13,926 nucleotides of DNA from an uncultured Corynebacterium sp. (GCA_915275065.1 CAJZGD010000040.1:1-13926); one strand, 5' to 3'. Shown: positions 6,603 to 13,571, numbered from the stretch's first letter. Notes: generated by a model from the letters alone, not told the origin. A program made the numbers and translations.

Positions 6603-9108
6603 ATTCCTGGGCCGCCAACTGCCGCTGCACCTGGTCCTTGCACTCTAACAGCACCCGATGCAGCGCGCCGGGCAGTTCCGTCTCCAGGATTTCTTCGGTT
6701 TTGGCCACGGCTGCGGCGGTTTCCGGGTAGAGGCCGCGCACGATCCGGTTGGCGATTTCGATGGGGTATTCGGCCCACATGTGGTTGAGGTTGGCGAAGA
6801 ATTCCGCGGCGAAGTCGGGTACGGCCGGCTTGGGGTCGGTGGGGGCCCGGAAGCCGGCGATGAGGGCGTTGACCTCCTCGTTGGAGTAGTCCATGGCGTG
6901 AAGGAGATCGTCGAAGGCCTGTTGTTTGGCGTGCGGGTAGGAGTACATTGCCTGGAGGTAGGCGGCCTGGCCGTCGAGGGTGTTGTCGGCTTCGCGTTCG
7001 GCGAGGAGCTCCTGGGCGGCCACATCGTCGTGGCTGGCCAGGGCCGCGATGATGCGCCACCGAATGTCGGGGGAGAGGACCAGGCCGGCGAGGTGGCCGC
7101 CTAAGAGTTCCCGGAGTTTTCGGGCGCTGCCTGGTTTGCGGTCGGCTGCCAGGGCGGTGATGGCGGCCCGGACGAGTACGAGTTGGGTGTCGGATCCGGG
7201 TTTTGCCTGGTACATGAGGTCCCAAAGGCTGTACACCAGGTCGGCGATGACGGTGGGGTCGGTGGTAAATTTCGTGGCAGCCACATAAGCATTGGCGAAT
7301 ACTTGTTCGATTATGCTGGGGTTGGGTTCGTTGGCCCCGTGGAGCATCACAATGTCGATGTAGTCTTGGGCGGGGAGTTCGGCGTCACGGGTGAGATTCC
7401 AGAGGGCGGTCCAAATGACGGCGCGGGACACATTGTCGGTGATATTACCGAGCCGGGCTTTGATCGTGTGCAATGAGGTGGGGTCGAAGCCGATTTTTGC
7501 GTAGGTGTGGTCGTTGTCATTGAGGAGGATGAGGTCGGGGGCGGGGAGGCCGTGGGCTTCGGTGAGTTCGGTGTTTTTGCCTGGGATGCCAGGAAGGCGA
7601 ACGTCCATGCTGTGGTAGCGTTCGAGCGGGGCGCCGCGGAACAGAGAAACGGTGAGCCGGTGCGGGCGCGTCTGCGGTGACCCATTTTGCACGATGGAAA
7701 GCTGTTTGATGGTGTTCCCGGAGGTGGTGACTTCAGGAATGAGCTGGTCGGGCCCGGATGTGCGCAGCCACCGCTTTGACCAGTCGTGAAGATCCTGGTC
7801 GGTATGGTTGGCCAATGCGGCAATGAGGTCGTCGAAGGTGGCGGTACCAAATGCGTGCTTGCGGAAGTATTCGCGGGCGGCCGCATAGAAATTATCGCGC
7901 CCAACAAAATGCACGAGCTGTTTTAACGCGGCGGCCCCCTTGGTGTAGGTGATGCCGTCGAAGTTTTGGCGGGCCGCATCCACGTCGGGGATCTCCGCCT
8001 TAATGGGATGGGTGGTGGGCAATTGATCCTGCACATAGGCCCAGTTCTTGCGGGTGCCGGCGAAATCCGCCCAAGCATCTGTGAATCGGGTTGCGTGCAA
8101 TGATGCGTCGGCGCCCATGAATTCGGCGAAGGACTCCTTGAGCCAGAGGTCATCCCACCATAAGGGGGTAACGAGGTCGCCGAACCACATGTGACTCATC
8201 TCGTGCAAAATGGTGTTGGCGCGGTGTGCATGCTGGGCATCGGTTGCGGGCGAGCGGAAAATATAGGCCTCGGTGAAGGTGACCAGCCCCGGGTTTTCCA
8301 TTGCGCCCAGGTTATATTCGGGGACGAAGATGGAATCGTATTTGGTCCACGGGTACGGGAAATCGAAATTCTTATCGAAGAAATCCAGCCCCTGCTTGGT
8401 GACCTCCAGAATCTCCGAATCCACATGCTCCGCCATAGACGCCCGGGACCATACACCCAGCTCAATTTCGCGCTTGCCGTCGGGGGAGTGCCACGTGTCG
8501 CGCTGCGCCACATACGGGCCAGCGGCGAATGCCATGAGATAGGTGGACAATGGCGGTGTGGCCCTAAACGTCACGGTGTCCCCGTGGGCGCCCGACTCCC
8601 GTGTGGTCTCGGGCTGATTGCTGAGCGCCACCCATCCTTGTGGCACCGTCATCCGTACGGTACATTGTGCCTTAAGATCCGGCTGATCAAAGCACGGAAA
8701 AATCCGGCGCGCATCGGAGGGCTCGGAATGGGAGTATAGGTAGGTGTTGCCGTCCTGTGGGTCGGTGAACCGGTGCAGCCCCTGCCCACTGCGCGAATAC
8801 CGACTGTGCGCGCACACATGGAGCGCGATTGGCCGCCCCACCAGCCCCGCCGGCACGTCAAGAACAATGCGTCCCCCCTTTTGCTCCCAGGGCACCGGGT
8901 TCCCATTAATGGTGACGGAATCCACAGACTCCCCCAGGTAGTCGAGGAAAATTTGTTCGCTTTTCGACGTTAATTTCACTCCAACCTCAACCGGGAATGT
9001 GGGGCTGGTGGCGGCCTCACCAAGATCAAGCTCAAGCTCGTAGGAATCAATCCGAAGGGAATCGGAACGGAAGGTGGCGTCGTATCGCGTGAGTTTTGCA
9101 AAGTCCAT
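6583..9108 (-). CDS. pepN: Aminopeptidase N (M1 family zinc metallopeptidase)
   Basis: This cytoplasmic zinc enzyme removes N-terminal residues from peptides late in protein turnover. The chosen start (ATG 9106-9108, MDFAKLTRYDATFR) gives 841 residues, typical for actinobacterial PepN. The hallmarks are present: the substrate-binding GAMEN motif (about residues 268-272), the zinc site HEMSH-18 residues-E (302-325, HEMSH encoded at 8191-8205), and the transition-state tyrosine in ITYTKGAAAL (about 388). The N-terminal beta domain precedes the catalytic domain, and a long helical C-terminal domain follows, ending FNNSSS. The motif has Met-Ser in place of the more usual Leu-Ala in HELAH; this keeps the catalytic residues. 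A GTG at 9147 would add 13 residues but would touch the divergent gene. There is no SD before the ATG, but TACCCT lies 6 nt upstream, so a leaderless mRNA is likely. Confidence 0.96.
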   Translation of the reverse strand: MDFAKLTRYDATFRSDSLRIDSYELELDLGEAATSPTFPVEVGVKLTSKSEQIFLDYLGESVDSVTINGNPVPWEQKGGRIVLDVPAGLVGRPIALHVCAHSRYSRSGQGLHRFTDPQDGNTYLYSHSEPSDARRIFPCFDQPDLKAQCTVRMTVPQGWVALSNQPETTRESGAHGDTVTFRATPPLSTYLMAFAAGPYVAQRDTWHSPDGKREIELGVWSRASMAEHVDSEILEVTKQGLDFFDKNFDFPYPWTKYDSIFVPEYNLGAMENPGLVTFTEAYIFRSPATDAQHAHRANTILHEMSHMWFGDLVTPLWWDDLWLKESFAEFMGADASLHATRFTDAWADFAGTRKNWAYVQDQLPTTHPIKAEIPDVDAARQNFDGITYTKGAAALKQLVHFVGRDNFYAAAREYFRKHAFGTATFDDLIAALANHTDQDLHDWSKRWLRTSGPDQLIPEVTTSGNTIKQLSIVQNGSPQTRPHRLTVSLFRGAPLERYHSMDVRLPGIPGKNTELTEAHGLPAPDLILLNDNDHTYAKIGFDPTSLHTIKARLGNITDNVSRAVIWTALWNLTRDAELPAQDYIDIVMLHGANEPNPSIIEQVFANAYVAATKFTTDPTVIADLVYSLWDLMYQAKPGSDTQLVLVRAAITALAADRKPGSARKLRELLGGHLAGLVLSPDIRWRIIAALASHDDVAAQELLAEREADNTLDGQAAYLQAMYSYPHAKQQAFDDLLHAMDYSNEEVNALIAGFRAPTDPKPAVPDFAAEFFANLNHMWAEYPIEIANRIVRGLYPETAAAVAKTEEILETELPGALHRVLLECKDQVQRQLAAQEFNNSSS

Positions 9109-9120
9109 AACGTAAGGGTA
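9109..9120 (-). promoter_or_regulatory. Candidate -10 box for leaderless pepN transcript
   Basis: Read on the minus strand, TACCCT (9115-9120) is followed by six bases (TACGTT) and then the pepN ATG. The box fits TANNNT, and the spacing equals that before the kinase gene at 4824. No clear -35 box is seen at the usual distance; the TGC just upstream resembles an extended -10. The divergent ABC gene starts at 9148, so both promoters share or overlap this short gap and the pepN 5' end. Confidence 0.45.
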
Positions 9121-9147
9121 GAGCAATTTTTTCCAAGCAGGTGACAA

Positions 9148-10914
9148 ATGAAAAACATCTTCACATCAAGCTGGTTCGCGCTCACATTCGCGGCCCGCAC
9201 CGCACCCCGAACCCTGGGTGCAGTCTTGCTGCTACAGCTGGTGTTGGCGGGTTTCCCGGCGGCCCAGGTGTGGCTGGTGTCGGCCCTGGGCCGGGCCATC
9301 GAAACCCGGTCCGCACACACCTATGCGTTGGCGTTCTGCGTGGCCCTGCTCATTGCTGGATTCCTCTCATTGCAGGACATTTCCTCCCGGCTTAGCGACA
9401 TTCTCCGGCTGAATATCGCCTGGATGGGGCGTAAAACCGTCGACCACAAGGTGTCCCGCCTGCCCCCGGAACGGCTGGCGCACACTGAAACCAACAAACA
9501 GGTGCGCCAAGCCCTGGAGGTGGTGTCCAATGGGAACCTATCGGTGCAGGCCACGGCGGTCACATCCGTCATTTTCGCGGTCATGGTCGCCGTTTCCCTG
9601 TTCGTGTCCATCATCCAATTCAATGTGTGGACCGCCATGTTTACCATACTGGCGCTCATCCCCTCCCTGGTGGTGAACTTTTATTGCTCCCGCAGGCTGG
9701 CCGAACAATGGGAACAAAACAATGACTACCACCGCCACGCAAACTATCTGTGTGAGCAAATGATCTACAAGGAGCCGGCCACGGAACTCGCCCTCCTCGA
9801 CGCCCGCGAATGGTTCCGCGTCGAGGCCGAAACCTACCGAGACAAGGTGGCCAGCCTCGACCGCAGCGTACACACCATGTACATCCGAACGGAACTCTAC
9901 AACTCCCTGGCTACAATCGCGTGCTTCGGGTTGGCGCTGCTCGCTTTCGTGCGCACCGACACCCTCACCGCGGTCCAGGCGACCGCCACCCTGGTGGGCA
10001 TCTCCAGCGGCCTCTTCGCCATCCATAACGTCGGCTGGTCCGTGGGCATGCTCATGCAGGAAACCACCCCACTGCTCATGCTGCAACGGTTCTTCAACTC
10101 GCCTGAGGTGGAGCCGCCCCTCCCCGTAATAGAGACATCTGAACAGTTGCGCGTCGAAAAGCTGTTCGTTACCGATATTCTTTACGACGTCAACCTCACG
10201 GCCCGCCAAGGCCAACTCATAGCCATAGTCGGACCCAACGGCGCCGGCAAAACCACCCTCGTATCCGCCCTGGTCGGCACCCGGCCCATAGCCGCCGGCA
10301 CCGTGACCATCGACGGGCACGATATCACCCACGCCTCCTTCGCGGAGAAACACCGCTACTTTGGGATGCTGCCGCAGGACTATTCCCGATTCGGGCTCAC
10401 CGTCGCCCAAAACCTCCGACTCGGCGGCCCGGGCGACCCCACCGAAGCCCTACGGATTTCGGGGGCGGATACGTTCGTCCACGACCTGGACCAACAACTG
10501 GGCGAACAATGGGGAGGCGTTGGCCTGTCTGGTGGGCAATGGCAGCGACTATCGCTGGCCCGGCTGCGGCTGCGCAATCCCGGGATTTGGATTCTTGACG
10601 AGCCCACTAGCTCTATCGACGCCCACGGTGAGATGGAGATTTTTGCGGAACTGCGGCGCATCAGCGGCAACAAAATCGTGATCGTGGTGTCCCACCGGGC
10701 ATCCACCCTGCGGATGATGGACAAAATCTATTTCCTGTCGAACGGCCGCATCACCGAATCCGGCACCTTTGACGAACTCTATGCCAAGGGTGGCGAGTTC
10801 ACGGAATTATTTACCTCCCAAATCGAAGGCGTTGCCGGCGCGGCAGACCCGGCCGGACCGGTGGAACACGACCAGCCTGCTGATTCGGGGGATTCGAGCA
10901 GTTTGGAAGACTGA
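9148..10914 (+). CDS. ABC transporter half-molecule, fused membrane and ATP-binding domains (exporter type)
   Basis: The 588-residue protein should form a homodimeric export pump in the cytoplasmic membrane. Residues 1 to about 310 are the membrane domain, with hydrophobic spans near 22-46, 58-78, 135-178 and 253-292. The nucleotide-binding domain follows: Walker A GPNGAGKTT (362-370), Q-loop Gln410 (MLPQDYSRFG), signature LSGGQ (460-464), Walker B WILDEP (481-486), D-loop SSID and H-loop His516. All catalytic residues are present. No peptidase C39 domain is attached. The C-terminal tail (about 562-588) is acidic and Ser/Asp/Pro-rich. The start has AGGTG (9139-9143) 4 nt upstream. No precursor peptide, regulator or second half-transporter is next to it, so the substrate is unknown; lipid, peptide or drug export are all possible. 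The next 1.2 kb downstream is the palindrome cluster. Confidence 0.94.
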   Translation: MKNIFTSSWFALTFAARTAPRTLGAVLLLQLVLAGFPAAQVWLVSALGRAIETRSAHTYALAFCVALLIAGFLSLQDISSRLSDILRLNIAWMGRKTVDHKVSRLPPERLAHTETNKQVRQALEVVSNGNLSVQATAVTSVIFAVMVAVSLFVSIIQFNVWTAMFTILALIPSLVVNFYCSRRLAEQWEQNNDYHRHANYLCEQMIYKEPATELALLDAREWFRVEAETYRDKVASLDRSVHTMYIRTELYNSLATIACFGLALLAFVRTDTLTAVQATATLVGISSGLFAIHNVGWSVGMLMQETTPLLMLQRFFNSPEVEPPLPVIETSEQLRVEKLFVTDILYDVNLTARQGQLIAIVGPNGAGKTTLVSALVGTRPIAAGTVTIDGHDITHASFAEKHRYFGMLPQDYSRFGLTVAQNLRLGGPGDPTEALRISGADTFVHDLDQQLGEQWGGVGLSGGQWQRLSLARLRLRNPGIWILDEPTSSIDAHGEMEIFAELRRISGNKIVIVVSHRASTLRMMDKIYFLSNGRITESGTFDELYAKGGEFTELFTSQIEGVAGAADPAGPVEHDQPADSGDSSSLED

Positions 10915-10963
10915 CCGGCTTCACTTCGTTGACGCTGACGGGTTTCTGGCGTTGAGCTGCGTG

Positions 10964-11047
10964 TTTGCTTTAGCTTGGGTTCTGGTTTTGGGGAGATTTC
11001 TTCCTGGGTAAACCGGGGCGGCTGGCCGGAATCCCAGCTAAAGCAAA
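10964..11047. repeat. Cluster element A1 (84 bp palindrome)
   Basis: The ends are TTTGCTTTAGCT and its reverse complement AGCTAAAGCAAA. The left arm continues TGGGTTCTGG, the right arm CCGGAATCCC. It is the same length as A2 and A3 and shares the loop segment TTTCTTCCTGGGTAAACCGG with A2. Outside the palindrome, the left flank GTTGAGCTGCGTG and the right flank CCCTGCTTG also recur, so the direct repeat is about 120 bp. It lies 49 bp after the ABC transporter stop. Confidence 0.9.
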
Positions 11048-11072
11048 ACCCCTGCTTGACCGGCTGCATGTG

Positions 11073-11140
11073 TTCTAAGCTTGGGTTCTGATTCCAGCGG
11101 GCTGATTTAGGCCGCTAACGGAGGGAACCTAAGCTAAAGC
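11073..11140. repeat. Cluster element B1 (68 bp, unlike ends)
   Basis: The left end is of the TTCTAAGCTTGGGTTC kind found in class C, but the right end, GGGAACCTAAGCTAAAGC, finishes like class A. The inner arms pair (AAGCTTGGGTTC against the reverse complement AGCTTAGGTTCC), while the outermost bases match less well. It is best explained as a junction between A-type and C-type arms. Confidence 0.75.
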
Positions 11141-11174
11141 GAGGCTGGTGTCCGGTCGGGATCTGGCTGCAGAT

Positions 11175-11255
11175 GTCCTAAGCTTGGCTTCTATTTGGCA
11201 TCCCCTGTTGGCCCAGGAGGAATGTTGGCCTGAAATTGAAACCCAAGCTTAGAAC
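11175..11255. repeat. Cluster element C1 (81 bp palindrome)
   Basis: The ends are GTCCTAAGCTTGG and CCCAAGCTTAGAAC. The inner part GGAATGTTGGCCTGAAAT is shared almost exactly with C2 and C3, so this class is related through its loop and not only its arms. Confidence 0.85.
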
Positions 11256-11290
11256 ACCTGATACTTCCATTCCGCCCGTGGCAGCATAAG

Positions 11291-11359
11291 TTCTAAGCCT
11301 GGGTTCCGGGTTGTAGCACCCTGAATTTGTGCCCTTTGAAGTGGAACCCAAGCTTAGAA
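11291..11359. repeat. Cluster element D1 (69 bp palindrome)
   Basis: The left arm TTCTAAGCCTGGGTTCC matches the reverse complement of the right arm, TTCTAAGCTTGGGTTCC, with one mismatch, the longest C-type arm pairing in the cluster. The loop (TGTAGCACCCTGAATTTG) differs from class C. Confidence 0.85.
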
Positions 11360-11423
11360 GATGTGCGGCAAGGGTCGTGGAGGGTTTGGGTGGTATGGCC
11401 GGTTTCCTTGGTTGAGCTGCGTG

Positions 11424-11507
11424 TTTGCTTTAGCTGGGGTTCCGGGTTTTGGGAGGTTTCTTCCTGGGTAAACCGGAGCTGTCAAGCGGAACCCCAGCTA
11501 AAGCAAA
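11424..11507. repeat. Cluster element A2 (84 bp palindrome, perfect 21-bp arms)
   Basis: Both arms run TTTGCTTTAGCTGGGG then TTCCG, a perfect 21-bp inverted repeat around a 42-nt centre. This is the best-preserved element of the family in the window. On the + strand the 5' half has G-runs (GGGG, GGG, GGG). Confidence 0.92.
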
Positions 11508-11531
11508 AGCCCTGCTTGGCCGGCTGCATGT

Positions 11532-11612
11532 GTTCTAAGCTTGGTTTTTGTTTGGTGTGCCTTGTTGTCCCAGGGGGAATGCTGGCCTGAAATGAGAGTC
11601 CAAGCTTAGAAC
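11532..11612. repeat. Cluster element C2 (81 bp palindrome)
   Basis: The ends GTTCTAAGCTTGG and CCAAGCTTAGAAC are a perfect 13-bp inverted repeat (14 bp with the next T/A). The loop keeps CAGGGGGAATGCTGGCCTG, like C1 and C3. It starts 24 nt after A2, with the spacer CCCTGCTTGGCCGGCTGCAT, as after A1. Confidence 0.88.
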
Positions 11613-11648
11613 AAATGCTGCCGCGGATAGAGTGGGGAATATCAGGTA

Positions 11649-11717
11649 TTCTAAACTCGGGTTCTGCCTAGGAGGCCTGAATCTGCCTGTTGGGTGTGGA
11701 GCCCAAGATAAAGCAAA
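11649..11717. repeat. Cluster element B2 (degenerate, unlike ends)
   Basis: The left end TTCTAAACTCGGGTTC is of the C kind; the right end GAGCCCAAGATAAAGCAAA is of the A kind. It has the same mixed arrangement as B1 and is likewise followed by a class C element. The pairing is weaker than elsewhere, so this copy may be decaying. Confidence 0.65.
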
Positions 11718-11755
11718 GCCGGAGTTAGACCAGGGGTGTGGTCGGACTTTGGCTT

Positions 11756-11846
11756 CATATCTTCTAAGCTTGGTTTCTGTCCGATGCCGCTTTTGGGTCC
11801 AGGGGGAATGTTGGTCTGAAATTGAAACCCAAGCTTAGAGGATATG
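11756..11846. repeat. Cluster element C3 (81 bp core, extended stem)
   Basis: The 81-bp core is 11761-11841. Pairing extends outward to CATATC (11756-11761) and GATATG (11841-11846). The arms are TTCTAAGCTTGGTTTC and GAAACCCAAGCTTAG. The loop keeps CAGGGGGAATGTTGGTCTG. Confidence 0.87.
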
Positions 11847-11904
11847 CAGCAGGGATCGTGGGAAGATTAGGGCAGGTGGCCGGTTTCCTTGGTTGAGCTG
11901 CGTG

Positions 11905-11988
11905 TTTGCTTTAGCTGGGGTTCCGGGTTTCGGGAGTTTTCTTCCTGGGCGAACCGGGATGGTTGGCTGGAACCCCAGCTAAAGCAAA
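11905..11988. repeat. Cluster element A3 (84 bp palindrome)
   Basis: The arms are a perfect 20-bp inverted repeat beginning TTTGCTTTAGCTGGGGTTCC. The left flank GGTTTCCTTGGTTGAGCTG is the same as before A2. It is the last element; no C-type element follows, so the third higher-order unit is truncated here. Confidence 0.92.
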
Positions 11989-12035
11989 TGCCCTGCTTGG
12001 CAGGGCGGGGTGGGGCGAGCTGGGCTGGAGTGGGC

Positions 12036-12124
12036 AAAACAAAAACCCTCCGGTGGCTGGATCAGGCCGGGCTAAACCGGGTTCGGCGACCAGGCCGGCC
12101 AGGCCGGCCGGGTCACCGGGAGGG
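12036..12124 (-). terminator. Probable Rho-independent terminator of the right-hand operon
   Basis: Read on the minus strand, CCCTCCCGGTG (12114-12124) pairs with CACCGGAGGG (12046-12055) with one bulge, followed at once by TTTTTGTTTT (12045 to 12036). The enclosed 58 nt contain GGCCGGCCTGGCCGGCC repeats able to form an inner hairpin. It starts about 20 nt after the DUF3054 stop, so it would stop the minus-strand operon before the palindrome cluster. Confidence 0.6.
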
Positions 12125-12144
12125 CGTCGCAAAGCGGGGAGGGG

Positions 12145-12498
12145 TTAAACCCGACGGCGAGCAATCAGCAGGCCAGCCGCCCGCCACCCAACAAGCAGCA
12201 GGCCGGACATGGTGGTCGCCACAATAATGAACGAAATGTGGGGAACCGCCGCATGGCGTGCTGCCCAAATCGCCAAGCCGGTGAGCACGGTGACCAGCCA
12301 CACGACCACACCATAACGGATGGCACCGCCGCCCGCGCCCCGGAGCGCAACCGTGGCGATCCCCGTCCCCACCAGGGCGCCTATGGCAAACGGCCAGAAC
12401 GTGTCCGCAATCTGGGCAAGCCCCAAACCACCGTGGGCGGCCCGGGCCAGCACCGCGAACACTAGCACCGCAATAATGTCCTTCATCAACGTTTTCAT
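12145..12498 (-). CDS. Small four-helix membrane protein, DUF3054 type
   Basis: The 117-residue protein starts MKTLMKDIIAVLVFAVLARAAHG and has about four membrane segments. It looks like the DUF3054 family as I remember it: an early VFAVLARAAHG with the conserved Arg-x-x-His, WPFAIGALVGTG, VVWLVTVLTGL, and a last helix with LLVGWRAAGL. A basic tail (ARRRV) ends it. The ATG (12496-12498) overlaps the stop of the upstream gene in ATGA, so the two are translationally coupled; the ribosome site AGGAAG lies 9 nt upstream, inside that gene. The frame extends far upstream but is a shadow of the neighbour there. Its function is unknown. The coupling suggests it works with the multi-span protein upstream. 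Confidence 0.75.
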   Translation of the reverse strand: MKTLMKDIIAVLVFAVLARAAHGGLGLAQIADTFWPFAIGALVGTGIATVALRGAGGGAIRYGVVVWLVTVLTGLAIWAARHAAVPHISFIIVATTMSGLLLVGWRAAGLLIARRRV

Positions 12499-13571
12499 GA
12501 ACTCATACTTCCTACATGCATGCCACCGCGGGCAACGGAAATAAAATATGTCACCCACCCAATGATCGTAATCAATGCAAAGGAAATAATCCGGTAAACG
12601 AACACCACACCAAACGCCGACGAAGCCGTCATGCCCACCGCGACCAGGCTGCCGGTCATGGCCGCCTCCACCGGGCCTAGGCCTGCTGGCGTGATCTGTG
12701 CCGTGCCCACGATTTTCGCGGTGACGAACGCCAACACCACACCCAGCACCGTTGTGTTGTTTTCCACCGCCCGAAAACCTGGTAGCACATCCGTTACCGC
12801 CCAGACACAGAGCCAAACCGCCACAATGTCGAACACCCAATTCATGAGCGACAGGAGGGTAACCCAGCTGAATTTGCCGGGAGTGAGCGATACCGCGTCA
12901 AGCTGTCCGAAATGTTCGTCAATGCTGTCGAGGATTTTTGTTGGCCGCCGGCGCACAATCCTACCGGCCCGGACAATGACCGCCACCACAAACCGTTTTG
13001 CCGGCTCCGGGTGATTCGTGACCCACCACACCAGCGACGCCAGCCCCAGCATGATTGCCGCCGACCCTAACATGGGCCACAGGCTGAAATCCGCCCCGAA
13101 GAAAAACACCGAAATCAGCCCCAGCGCAATCAGCCACACCGTGGACAGCGCCGCCGACACCACAATGAACCAGGAAGAGACCAGCACGTTGACCCCCCAA
13201 TTGCGCATGGTGTGAAATTGGTACACCGCCGACAAGGCCGCGCCCCCCGGGAACGTTGCCGACCAGGAGTTCGCGATAAACGTGAGCCGAAGCGTGTCCC
13301 GCGAGCGCACGTTGGCGCCGCCGGCATTGAGTAGCGTGTGCATCACCTCGGCCATGACCACCATGGAGGCAATCACCGCGAGGAACGCGAGCACCAGACC
13401 GGTGGGCTTGGCGCCTAAAACTTCCTGGTAGCCGGTGGCGAGGAACGGCATTTTGTCGCGCAGCAGCAGGGCCGCGATCCCCATGATGACCAGCGGTCCG
13501 AGGAATCGCACCCAGTTTTTCCAGCTGGTGCCGGTCTTGGGACTCGCGGGATTTTCGTGGCTGACGGTCAA
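12495..13571 (-). CDS. Multi-span membrane protein of the lysylphosphatidylglycerol synthase TM / UPF0104 family
   Basis: The 358-residue protein has about eight hydrophobic segments. Family-like marks are NSWSATFPGGAALSAVYQF in the first half (the place of the family's Pro-Gly-Gly signature) and AQITPAGLGPVEAAMTGSL in the second half (Gly-x-Gly-x-x-Glu). This family covers the flippase half of MprF and many stand-alone proteins thought to move or hold lipid intermediates; it lacks the cytosolic aminoacyl-transfer domain, so lysyl transfer is not expected. The start is TTG at 13569-13571 (MTVSHENPASPKTG) with the ribosome site AAAGGA 5 nt upstream; no ATG occurs before residue 30. It lies 28 nt after the gene entering from the right and overlaps the DUF3054 gene by 4 nt, so all three probably form one operon. 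A role in envelope lipid handling is an inference. Confidence 0.85.
   Translation of the reverse strand: MTVSHENPASPKTGTSWKNWVRFLGPLVIMGIAALLLRDKMPFLATGYQEVLGAKPTGLVLAFLAVIASMVVMAEVMHTLLNAGGANVRSRDTLRLTFIANSWSATFPGGAALSAVYQFHTMRNWGVNVLVSSWFIVVSAALSTVWLIALGLISVFFFGADFSLWPMLGSAAIMLGLASLVWWVTNHPEPAKRFVVAVIVRAGRIVRRRPTKILDSIDEHFGQLDAVSLTPGKFSWVTLLSLMNWVFDIVAVWLCVWAVTDVLPGFRAVENNTTVLGVVLAFVTAKIVGTAQITPAGLGPVEAAMTGSLVAVGMTASSAFGVVFVYRIISFALITIIGWVTYFISVARGGMHVGSMSS

Larger units (their letters stand above)
10915..12144. repeat. Intergenic palindrome cluster: nine elements in higher-order tandem array
   Basis: This 1,230-bp convergent intergenic region holds nine imperfect palindromes between 10964 and 11988, listed separately. 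Element starts are 102-150 bp apart. Three classes are seen: A (three copies, exactly 84 bp), C (three copies, exactly 81 bp) and short ones (B1, B2, D1; 66-69 bp). The order is A1 B1 C1 D1 / A2 C2 B2 C3 / A3, a period of 460 then 481 bp. Spacers recur too: those before A2 and A3 are alike, those after A1 and A2 are alike, and one spacer occurs in inverse orientation (11256-11290 against 11613-11648). Loops and spacers are G+T-rich on the + strand (48 of 60 bases at 11401-11460). Short frames through the array look like translated hairpins with no domain. After 12000 comes a probable terminator of the DUF3054 operon. Confidence 0.9.

Noticed and set aside
8191..8739. 182-codon plus-strand ORF inside pepN
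   Set aside because: It overlaps the zinc-site coding region of pepN on the other strand; it has no ribosome site or recognisable domain.
10964..11507. Compensatory base changes between copies of one class as proof of RNA structure
   Set aside because: Comparing A1 with A2 and C1 with C3 by eye gives changes in one arm that cause mismatches, not paired changes. Only between classes do both arms differ together, which copying could also explain.
11327..11838. Small proteins in the frames 11327-11590 and 11632-11838
   Set aside because: They read straight through the palindromes, have Trp/Cys/Gly-rich unnatural composition and no convincing ribosome site; repeated peptides simply mirror repeated DNA.
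10964..11988. CRISPR array
   Set aside because: The repeats are long inverted repeats in several classes, spacers are themselves repeated or inverted copies, and no cas gene is visible.
10964..11988. Integron-type attC cassette array
   Set aside because: Element size would fit, but the ends do not show the RYYYAAC/GTTRRRY core, the spacers carry no ORF cassettes, and no integrase is present.
12498..12840. Longer 231-residue version of the DUF3054 protein starting at 12840
   Set aside because: The N-terminal extension is Gly/His/Arg-rich and lies wholly inside the upstream membrane protein gene in another frame; the domain begins at the ATGA-coupled start.
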